Assembly (NCBI RefSeq): GCF_014637085.1
Contig: NZ_BMEU01000007.1
Location: 62,001-126,000 of the forward strand
Origin: Comamonas phosphati
GTDB lineage: Bacteria > Pseudomonadota > Gammaproteobacteria > Burkholderiales > Burkholderiaceae_C
Reading direction: 5' to 3'
Length of the DNA: 64,000 bases
Under the pieces are notes generated by a model that saw only the letters and a program-made list of their open reading frames with translations, had not been told where the DNA came from and did no database searches. A program made the position numbers and the translations under genes. Shown in pieces: positions 42,424 to 49,403 of the stretch. Numbering within the stretch: position 1 is the stretch's first letter; each line of letters starts with the position of its first letter.

Positions 42424-42609
42424 ATTAATACCTCAAAGGTTGGGTCTAAAATCCAGCCCAATCATCGCAACAGCCCCTGTTGGCCAGAGACCGCAGCGAC
42501 ACCTTGAAGGGGCTGGTTTGCTATTTGCTTCACCGAAATTGCCCTGACAGGATCAAACCTGTCGAGCAAGCCTAGGGCATACCCTCGATAAAGCCGCAAA
42601 ATTCTAGCA
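42424..42609 (-). promoter_or_regulatory. rpsB promoter and structured leader
   Basis: An extended -10, TGCTAGAAT (complement of 42601-42609), lies about 180 bases ahead of rpsB. The transcribed leader contains a CAGCCCC / GGGGCTG stem (42471-42477 with 42509-42515). Proteobacterial rpsB leaders commonly bind S2 for autoregulation, so this is a likely place for it, though I cannot confirm the fold. Confidence 0.5.
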
Positions 42610-42697
42610 CACTGGCATGCAAGCATTCCTGGCGCCGCGGCAAAACCCATGTACCGGGGCCAAACCAGAGCATGCAGGACAAGGCTATGCTGCCCGC

Positions 42698-44320
42698 ATG
42701 CAATGCATCAACCCGCTCACGGCCACAGGCAAGCGCTCCAGCGCCGCAGGCTGGCCCCTGTTCAGCACGGCAGACACAAGGCGTATAGAAAGAGAGCTCG
42801 CAGCCGCACTGCCGCCTTACACGCTGATGCAGCGCGCAGGCCTGGCTGTGGCCAGGCTGGCCGCGGCCCTGGCGCCGCATGCACGCATCATCTGGATTGC
42901 CTGCGGCCCGGGCAATAACGGCGGCGACGGGCTTGAAGCAGCAGCCCGGCTCACCCGGCTGCTGCCGTTTGCTCGCATTGCCGTCAGCTGCACAGCCGGG
43001 CGGGACGAGATGCCCGCCGATGCCCAGGCCTCCTGGGACCGGGCGCAAGACGCCAAGGTGCAGTGGCTTGATGATCGGCCAGAAGACATGGATGAGCAGG
43101 ATCTGTGCATCGATGCACTGCTGGGCATAGGCCTCAGAACCAGCAAGAGCGGCAAGAACGCCGCGCCCGCTGCCAAGCTGTTGCAGCTGCTGCGCCAGAC
43201 CCAGGCCGGCAGCAGCCCGGTTTTATGCATAGATATTGCCTCGGGCTTGGATGCCGAGACCGGCCGATATGCGGCCGGCATGGCCCCCAGCCCGCCCACG
43301 GATGCAGCGCGCATGCCCCGCCATACCCTGGGCCTGCTGACCTTGCAACCCGGCCTGTTCACGGGCCAGGGGCGCGATGCCTGCGGGCAAGTCTGGTGGG
43401 ACGAGCTGGGGGCAGGCCTTGACAGCAGCCATGCCGAGCAAGAACTGCGCCCCATGGCCTGGCTGAGCCATCCACCAAACCCGCAAACCCGTCCGCACGA
43501 CAGCCACAAAGGCAGCTTTGGCGATGTAGCGGTCGTCGGCGGCGAAGGCTTGGCCCAGCTCGGCCTGTCCATGACGGGGGCAGCCTGGCTTGCCGCACTG
43601 GCCGCGCTGCACGGCGGCGCGGGCCGTGTCATGCTGGCCCTGCTGGATACGCAGACGCCGCCAGGCATCGCTCCCTGGCCTGAAATCATGCTGCGCCAGC
43701 CGGATGCCCAGGACTGGAGCCGCGCCACCGTGGTCTGCGGCTGCGGTGGCGGCGACGCCATCAAACCCTGGCTGCCCGTCATCCTGCAGCAGGCACCGCG
43801 CCTGGTGCTCGACGCAGACGCCCTCAATGCCGTGGCCACCGACAGCGAATTGCAGCTGCTGCTGACTTCCCGCACCCGAAATGGGCAAGGCACCGTGCTC
43901 ACCCCGCACCCACTGGAAGCGGCACGCCTGCTGCACACCACCGCCGGCCAGGTGCAATCCAACCGGCTTCAGGCCGCCATGCAATTGGCTGAGCAATTGC
44001 AATGCACGGTGGTGCTCAAAGGTTCCGGCAGCGTGATTGCCCGCCCCACGAGCACAGACAACAGCGCCCCCGCATGCTGGATCAACCCAACAGGCAACGC
44101 GCGCCTGGCCACGGGCGGCACCGGCGATGTTCTGGCCGGCCTGCTTGGCGCGGTCTGGGCGCGGATGGCTACCCAAAATGGCGAACCGCTCGAGATAGTG
44201 ACCCGAGCAGCCATTGACGCGGTATACCGCCATGGACAGGCTGCGGATCTCTGGCCCTCATCGCTGCCGTTCAGCGCCAGCGCCCTCGCCCGGCGCCTCG
44301 GAATTCTCTCTGCCTCATGA
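42698..44320 (+). CDS. nnr: Bifunctional NAD(P)H-hydrate epimerase/dehydratase Nnr
   Basis: A 540-residue repair enzyme for hydrated NAD(P)H. The N-terminal epimerase domain (about 1-225) shows A-C-G-P-G-N-N-G-G-D-G and the C-terminal ADP-dependent dehydratase domain shows H-K-G-S-F-G-D-V-A-V-V-G-G-E-G and N-P-T-G-N-A-R-L-A-T-G-G-T-G-D-V-L-A-G. ATG 42698 is chosen; ATG 42617 would add 27 residues from the shared spacer with rpsB. It is the only + strand gene in a long minus-strand region. Confidence 0.92.
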   Translation: MQCINPLTATGKRSSAAGWPLFSTADTRRIERELAAALPPYTLMQRAGLAVARLAAALAPHARIIWIACGPGNNGGDGLEAAARLTRLLPFARIAVSCTAGRDEMPADAQASWDRAQDAKVQWLDDRPEDMDEQDLCIDALLGIGLRTSKSGKNAAPAAKLLQLLRQTQAGSSPVLCIDIASGLDAETGRYAAGMAPSPPTDAARMPRHTLGLLTLQPGLFTGQGRDACGQVWWDELGAGLDSSHAEQELRPMAWLSHPPNPQTRPHDSHKGSFGDVAVVGGEGLAQLGLSMTGAAWLAALAALHGGAGRVMLALLDTQTPPGIAPWPEIMLRQPDAQDWSRATVVCGCGGGDAIKPWLPVILQQAPRLVLDADALNAVATDSELQLLLTSRTRNGQGTVLTPHPLEAARLLHTTAGQVQSNRLQAAMQLAEQLQCTVVLKGSGSVIARPTSTDNSAPACWINPTGNARLATGGTGDVLAGLLGAVWARMATQNGEPLEIVTRAAIDAVYRHGQAADLWPSSLPFSASALARRLGILSAS

Positions 44321-44322
44321 AC

Positions 44323-44356
44323 AAAGGCCTTGCCGGCTATCGCAGACAAGGCCTTT
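44323..44356 (+). terminator. Hairpin between convergent nnr and rnr
   Basis: AAAGGCCTTG and CAAGGCCTTT form a perfect 10-base stem, three bases after the nnr stop. The T-run is short (three), so efficiency is uncertain. Confidence 0.6.
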
Positions 44357-44392
44357 AGCCTGGATCAATATCGGCGCGAAACCTGCAGCGCC

Positions 44393-46981
44393 TTATCGCG
44401 CCTTGCGCTTGGCCGGCTTGGCGACCGCGACTGCCTTGCCGGACTGCGCTGCCTCCCCAGGTGCATCCGCAGCCTTGGCCCGCTTTGCAGGCGCAGGCTT
44501 GACAGCGTTCTTCGGCAGGGATGCTGGGTCGGGCAGCAGCAAGGCTGGCACGGATTTTCCACGCACGGACTTTCTGCTCTTCACTCCAGCCGGCACGGCC
44601 TGAGCTGCGGACTCTCCAGCCGGCACACCGTCAAGCTGCGCAGGCCGGGCCGGAGTCCGCTCCTGTGCGTACTCAGCTTCCAGCGCCGCCAGATTGACAC
44701 CCTGGAGCATGGCCTTTTTGGCTGCCTTGCGATTTTGCTTGCCCGCAGCCGGCTTGGCCGCAGGGGCCGCCGGCGTTGCCGCAGCATTGCGCTGGGCGCG
44801 GTCGGCCTTGGCGTCACGGCGGCTCCACTTGTCCTGGCGGGCGGCCTCCTCGCGGCCATCGCGGCGGCCGCGCGAATCGTCGCGCTGGCCCTTGCCCTGA
44901 CGGGCCGCTGCCATCACTCCATCTTCGCTGTCGCGAACCAGACGGAAATCGATGCGACGGCCGTCCAGGTCCACACGGCTGACCTGCACACGCACGCGTG
45001 CGCCGATGCCATAACGGATCCCCGAGCGCTCGCCGCGCAATTCCTGGCGCGCCTCGTCGAAACGGAAATAGTCGCCGCCCAGCTCCGTGATGTGGACCAG
45101 GCCTTCGACATACATGGCATCCAGCGTCACGAAGATGCCGAAGGTGGTGACCGAGGACACGGTGCCGGCAAACTCCTCACCCAGATGCTCGCGCATGTAC
45201 TTGCACTTGAGCCAGGCTTCCACATCGCGGCTGGCTTCATCGGCACGTCGCTCGTTGGCGCTGCAATGCAGGCCCGCGGCTTCCCAGGCCTGCACTTCCT
45301 TGGCCTGGGCACGCTTGCGCGGCTTTTGCCGGGGCTCCACCACGCGCGTGGCCAGGCGCTTGACCAGCTTGGCTTCCGCCTCGCCCGGAGCAGGCAGCGC
45401 GGGCAGCTTGTAATGGGTGCCCAGCAGCTCGGCCTTGATGACGCGGTGCACCAGCAGGTCCGGATAGCGGCGTATGGGACTGGTGAAGTGCGTATAGGCC
45501 TCGAATGCCAGGCCGAAGTGGCCGGAATTCTCGGGCGTGTAGAAGGCCTGCATCATGGAACGCAGCAGCATGGTATGGATCTGCTGGGCATCGGGCCGGT
45601 CCTTGGTCGCATTGGCAATCGCCTGGAACTCCCGGGTCGACGGGTTTTCGCTGATGCTCATGGCAACACCCATGGCCTTCAGGTAGTTGCGCAGGATCTC
45701 CTGCTTTTCCAGCGAGGGCTTGTCGTGCACACGGAACAGGCCCAGCTGTCCGCCCTGCTCTATGAAATCGGCGCTGCAGACGTTGGCCGCCAGCATGGCC
45801 TCCTCGATCAGCTTGTGCGCCTCGGTGCGCGTGCGCGGCACGATTTTCTCGATGCGGCCGTTGTCGTCGCAGACGATTTGCGTCTCGGTGGTCTCGAAGT
45901 CCACGGCGCCGCGCTCCTCGCGCGACTTGAGCAAGGCCTGGTACACGCCATGCAGATTCAGCAGATCCTGCACGCGCTCGCTGCGCTTGGCGGCTTCCGG
46001 GCCGCGCGTGTTGGCCAGGATGGCCGCCACCTCGGTATAGGTGAAGCGTGCATGGCTGTGCATGACCGCCGGGTAGAACTGGTAGGCGTGGATTTCACCC
46101 TTGGCCGTGATCAGCATGTCGCAGACCATGCATAGACGATCCACGTCGGGATTGAGCGAGCACAGGCCGTTGCTGAGCTTTTCCGGCAGCATGGGAATCA
46201 CGCGGCGCGGGAAATATACGCTGGTGGCGCGGTCGTAGGCATCCACGTCGATGGCGCTGCCCGTGGTCACATAGTGGCTGACGTCGGCAATGGCCACCAG
46301 CAGTCGCCAGCCCTTGCTGCGCCCGACCTTCGTCGGCTCGCAATACACGGCATCGTCAAAATCGCGCGCATCCTCGCCGTCGATCGTGACCAGCGGAATA
46401 TCCGTCAGGTCGATACGCTGGCGGCGGTCGGCGGCGCGCACTGTTTCCGGCAAGGCCTTGGCCTGGACCAGGCATTCGTCCGAAAAGATATGGGGCACGC
46501 CGTACTTGCGCACAGCAATCTCGATTTCCATGCCCGGATCGTCGACCTCGCCCAGGACTTCGATGATGCGCCCCACGGGCTGGCCAAACAGGGCCGGGGC
46601 TTCCGTCAGCTCCACCACCACGACCTGGCCGACCTTGGCCGAGCCCGTGGCGTTGGAGGGGATCAGGATGTCCTGCCCGTAGCGTTTGTCTTCCGGCGCC
46701 ACAAGCCACACGCCGCTTTCCTGCAGGAAGCGGCCAATGATGGGCTGGTCGGGGCGCTCCATGATCTCGACCACGCGCCCTTCGGGGCGGCCGCGGTAAT
46801 CGTAGCGAGCCACCCGCACCTGGACTTTGTCCTTGTGCAGCACGGCACGCATTTCATTGGGAGGAAGGTAGATGTCGCGCTCACCATCATCGCGGACGAC
46901 AAAGCCATGTCCGTCGCGGTGGCCCTGCACAGTGCCCAAAATTTCTTCATTCATGTCGGCAACTTTTGCGCGAGGGTTCAT
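44393..46981 (-). CDS. rnr: Ribonuclease R
   Basis: An 862-residue 3'-5' exoribonuclease that degrades structured RNA. A cold-shock domain starts almost at once (G-H-R-D-G-H-G-F-V-V-R-D-D-G), the RNB core holds the catalytic acids in D-G-E-D-A-R-D-F-D-D-A-V, and an S1 domain (E-F-A-G-T-V-S-S-V-T-T-F-G-I-F-V) precedes a 150-residue Ala/Lys/Arg-rich tail. The helix-turn-helix domain found ahead of the cold-shock domain in E. coli is missing. I start at ATG 46981; ATG 46954 (M-N-E-E-I-L) is an alternative. Longer frames would run through the tRNA-Leu gene. Confidence 0.92.
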   Translation of the reverse strand: MNPRAKVADMNEEILGTVQGHRDGHGFVVRDDGERDIYLPPNEMRAVLHKDKVQVRVARYDYRGRPEGRVVEIMERPDQPIIGRFLQESGVWLVAPEDKRYGQDILIPSNATGSAKVGQVVVVELTEAPALFGQPVGRIIEVLGEVDDPGMEIEIAVRKYGVPHIFSDECLVQAKALPETVRAADRRQRIDLTDIPLVTIDGEDARDFDDAVYCEPTKVGRSKGWRLLVAIADVSHYVTTGSAIDVDAYDRATSVYFPRRVIPMLPEKLSNGLCSLNPDVDRLCMVCDMLITAKGEIHAYQFYPAVMHSHARFTYTEVAAILANTRGPEAAKRSERVQDLLNLHGVYQALLKSREERGAVDFETTETQIVCDDNGRIEKIVPRTRTEAHKLIEEAMLAANVCSADFIEQGGQLGLFRVHDKPSLEKQEILRNYLKAMGVAMSISENPSTREFQAIANATKDRPDAQQIHTMLLRSMMQAFYTPENSGHFGLAFEAYTHFTSPIRRYPDLLVHRVIKAELLGTHYKLPALPAPGEAEAKLVKRLATRVVEPRQKPRKRAQAKEVQAWEAAGLHCSANERRADEASRDVEAWLKCKYMREHLGEEFAGTVSSVTTFGIFVTLDAMYVEGLVHITELGGDYFRFDEARQELRGERSGIRYGIGARVRVQVSRVDLDGRRIDFRLVRDSEDGVMAAARQGKGQRDDSRGRRDGREEAARQDKWSRRDAKADRAQRNAAATPAAPAAKPAAGKQNRKAAKKAMLQGVNLAALEAEYAQERTPARPAQLDGVPAGESAAQAVPAGVKSRKSVRGKSVPALLLPDPASLPKNAVKPAPAKRAKAADAPGEAAQSGKAVAVAKPAKRKAR

Positions 46982-46991
46982 TTTTTTGATA

Positions 46992-46997
46992 TACAAT
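46992..46997 (+). promoter_or_regulatory. Candidate -10 for tRNA-Leu copy 1
   Basis: TACAAT ends 18 bases before the tRNA. The same distance to a TATAAT is found ahead of copies 3 and 4, and a TAAGAT lies 17 bases before copy 2, so each copy may have its own promoter. No clear -35 is shared. Confidence 0.4.
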
Positions 46998-47015
46998 CTA
47001 AGTCTTTCCTGAGAT

Positions 47016-47100
<85 letters not shown>

Positions 47101-47265
47101 AGTTTAACGACAACCCCGCAAGGGTTTAGGAAAACTTGAAAAAACATTCAGTTTGCAGAATGTTCAGCAAGTCGACGCAAAGAGCGCAGGCCAGCATCTC
47201 AAGAAAAATTTGAAGATTCGGATTTCGCTGCAAGATTTGCAATAAGATCCGAGGCTTCCCTGAAA

Positions 47266-47350
<85 letters not shown>

Positions 47351-47358
47351 AACACGAT

Positions 47359-47386
47359 AGGCCGTTGCGCAAGCAGCGGCCTTTTT
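47359..47386 (+). terminator. Terminator after tRNA-Leu copy 2
   Basis: AGGCCGTTGC and GCAGCGGCC form a stem with a GCAA-type turn and one G/T pair, followed by TTTTT. Near-identical hairpins follow copies 3 and 4. Confidence 0.8.
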
Positions 47387-47446
47387 CGTTTCCGACGCCA
47401 TGAGCAGCCCGCTCATGCAGCAATCCACCCGAAAACCGAAGCACTG

Positions 47447-47459
47447 CCCCCCCCCCCCC
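47447..47459. repeat. Homopolymer tract of 13 C residues
   Basis: Thirteen consecutive C residues lie between tRNA-Leu copies 2 and 3, outside any gene. Such tracts are prone to slippage and to sequencing error. Confidence 0.85.
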
Positions 47460-47529
47460 ATCTTCGATGCCTCACTGCGTTCAGCTTGAAAAAATTGGCG
47501 GCTGCACCAGCGAGAGCCAAAGTCCGATG

Positions 47530-47535
47530 TATAAT
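47530..47535 (+). promoter_or_regulatory. -10 box for tRNA-Leu copy 3
   Basis: A perfect TATAAT ends 18 bases before the tRNA. No canonical -35 is visible at 16-18 bases upstream. Confidence 0.55.
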
Positions 47536-47553
47536 TTTCAGATACGCTGAAAT

Positions 47554-47638
<85 letters not shown>

Positions 47639-47643
47639 AACAC

Positions 47644-47675
47644 AAAAGGCCGTTGCGCAAGCAACGGCCTTTTTC
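47644..47675 (+). terminator. Terminator after tRNA-Leu copy 3
   Basis: AAAGGCCGTTGC and GCAACGGCCTTT form a perfect stem around a short GCAA turn, followed by T residues. Confidence 0.88.
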
Positions 47676-47779
47676 GTTGCTCCGCCCCACAGCAATTTTT
47701 GCAGCCCGTGCTCTGCAAAAATTGCGCCGCAGCTGGAGCAAAAGTTTGCAAACTCGCCAGAGAGGCCAAAAGTTCGCTA

Positions 47780-47785
47780 TATAAT
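47780..47785 (+). promoter_or_regulatory. -10 box for tRNA-Leu copy 4
   Basis: A perfect TATAAT ends 18 bases before the tRNA, in a flank similar to that of copy 3 (both end in ATACGCTGAAAT just before the tRNA). Confidence 0.55.
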
Positions 47786-47803
47786 TTGCACATACGCTGA
47801 AAT

Positions 47804-47888
<85 letters not shown>

Positions 47889-47894
47889 AACACA

Positions 47895-47925
47895 AAAGGC
47901 CGTTGCGCAAGCAACGGCCTTTTTC
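47895..47925 (+). terminator. Terminator after tRNA-Leu copy 4
   Basis: The same perfect hairpin as after copy 3 (AAAGGCCGTTGC / GCAACGGCCTTT) with a T-run. Confidence 0.88.
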
Positions 47926-48029
47926 GTTCGCCCAGCACGCCCGACCACCAAGCACGGTCGAAAAACGCGCCCGCCAGTTCAGCGAACCGGGGCCAGGGCA
48001 GCAAGCCCCTGGTCCCAGCTTGAAAAACA

Positions 48030-48566
48030 CTAGCGCTTGAGCCCCAGCGCGCCCAGCATCTGCTCGGTCTGCTTTTGCATCTGCTCCTGCATTTGCGAGA
48101 ACATGTTCTGCGATTGCTCCATATAGCTGCTCATCATGGTTTGCATCATGGGCGGCTGCATGCGCATGAACTGGTTCCAGGCTTCGGGAGAGGCATTGTG
48201 CGACTGCTCGGCCACCTTGTTCTGAAAATCGGTGAACAGCTGCACGTTCTTCTCGATGTACGACCCCATATAACCCTGCATGGCATGGCCGTAGAAACGG
48301 ATGATGTTGGCCAGCACGGTCTCGGAGAACATGGGCGCGCCACCCGCCTCCTCCTCCAGGATGATCTGCAACAGGATGGAACGCGTGAGATCCTCGCCAG
48401 TCTTTGCATCCCTGATCACCACAGGCTCGCTGTCCATCACCATCTGCTTGACTTCGGCCAGGGTGATATAGGATGAAGTGTCCGTGTCATACAAGCGCCG
48501 GTTCGGATACTTCTTGATCACACGCTGCGAGCTTTGGGGTTCAGCTCCCTGATTTTTTTCCGCCAT
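48030..48566 (-). CDS. phaR: Polyhydroxyalkanoate synthesis repressor PhaR
   Basis: A 178-residue DNA- and polymer-binding regulator. The N-terminal domain has the signature I-K-K-Y-P-N-R-R-L-Y-D-T; the middle shows two PHB-accumulation repeats and the end is a Met/Gln-rich amphipathic stretch. PhaR represses phasin genes until polyhydroxybutyrate granules titrate it. I use ATG 48566 with GGAG nine bases upstream. The 3-hydroxybutyrate dehydrogenase gene lies only 4 kb away, in line with polyhydroxybutyrate metabolism. Confidence 0.93.
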   Translation of the reverse strand: MAEKNQGAEPQSSQRVIKKYPNRRLYDTDTSSYITLAEVKQMVMDSEPVVIRDAKTGEDLTRSILLQIILEEEAGGAPMFSETVLANIIRFYGHAMQGYMGSYIEKNVQLFTDFQNKVAEQSHNASPEAWNQFMRMQPPMMQTMMSSYMEQSQNMFSQMQEQMQKQTEQMLGALGLKR

Positions 48567-48701
48567 CGCACGCTTCTCCTTCGGTTGAACATTTCCAGTA
48601 TTGCACTGCAACAGATTCTAGGCAGCACATACATCTTGATTGCGAGCGGTAACCCTGACTGGGCGAACCACCAGAACAAGGCAAAACCCCATGCTCGCGG
48701 A

Positions 48702-48732
48702 CAAAAAAAACCCGCCGATGGCGGGATTTTTT
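48702..48732 (-). terminator. Terminator after tRNA-Val copy 1
   Basis: CCCGCC and GGCGGG pair around GAT, and a run of eight U residues follows on the minus strand, 30 bases past the tRNA. Confidence 0.88.
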
Positions 48733-48761
48733 GCCTTACCTGCTCCAGGCAAGGTAATGTT

Positions 48762-48838
48762 TGGTAGGCGCGATTGGACTCGAACCAACGACCCCCACCA
48801 TGTCAAGGTGGTGCTCTAACCAGCTGAGCTACGCGCCT
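48762..48838 (-). tRNA. tRNA-Val (anticodon GAC), copy 1
   Basis: A 77-base tRNA with acceptor stem AGGCGCG / CGCGCCT, encoded CCA, TTCGAGTCC T-arm and anticodon stem CCACC / GGTGG around TTGACAT. GAC reads GUC and GUU valine codons. Confidence 0.97.
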
Positions 48839-48853
48839 GTCGTTGAAGCTGAA

Positions 48854-48859
48854 ATTATA
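48854..48859 (-). promoter_or_regulatory. -10 box for tRNA-Val copy 1
   Basis: A perfect TATAAT (complement of 48854-48859) ends 15 bases before the tRNA 5' end. No clear -35 is seen. Confidence 0.55.
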
Positions 48860-48950
48860 GCAGAACAAAAAACGCGCTTTGGCTAAAGGCCTGCATTTTT
48901 TCACCTTCGCACCGCATACCGGGCTGCTGCCGCAGCATGCGTGCGAGTGC

Positions 48951-49185
48951 ATGAGTGGACTCCCCCTCCAACCCAGCATCTTGCCGAGTCAGCATCGTCA
49001 CCCCGACAAGCGCCAGACGGTGCTGGTGCGGGCGATCATCCAGGGCCAGTTCGGCGCGGCCGAAGCCAGCTGGGGCCAGCTGGGCTTGGGGCCAACCGCA
49101 GCCGGAGATCGAAGCGTGGGTTGATGAAGGCAACAAAGGCATGGAGAGCGCCCTCAAGGCCAACCCGCAGGGACGGGTTCATACT
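48951..49185 (+). pseudogene. Probable frameshifted small gene between the tRNA-Val copies
   Basis: Two adjacent frames look coding in turn. The first reads through R-Q-T-V-L-V-R-A-I-I-Q-G-Q-F-G-A-A-E-A and stops at 49124; the +1 frame then continues as P-E-I-E-A-W-V-D-E-G-N-K-G-M-E-S-A-L-K-A. Both stretches have the high-GC third positions normal for genes here, and a single-base change around 49090-49105 would join them. The frame then runs into the tRNA terminator with no proper stop. I do not recognise the protein. No clear start is visible; the left boundary is approximate. Confidence 0.35.
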
Positions 49186-49187
49186 GA

Positions 49188-49213
49188 ACAAAAAAGCCCG
49201 CTTATTAGCGGGC
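49188..49213 (-). terminator. Terminator after tRNA-Val copy 2
   Basis: GCCCGC and GCGGGC pair around TTATTA, followed on the minus strand by TTTTTTG. It ends about 38 bases past the tRNA. Confidence 0.85.
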
Positions 49214-49250
49214 ACTTCTGCTGCGAGCCCTGGCTTGGCTTGCGGTTGTT

Positions 49251-49327
49251 TGGTAGGCGCGATTGGACTCGAACCAACGACCCCCACCATGTCAAGGTGG
49301 TGCTCTAACCAGCTGAGCTACGCGCCT
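49251..49327 (-). tRNA. tRNA-Val (anticodon GAC), copy 2
   Basis: Identical to copy 1 over all 77 bases. It has its own terminator and a TAAAAT -10 (complement of 49347-49352) 19 bases upstream. Confidence 0.97.
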
Positions 49328-49403
49328 GTATTCGTCCGAGACTGCGATTTTAGCATGGATTTGCAGGCATCCGAAAAAATGCGGGGCGAACCTTCAAGCT
49401 CCT

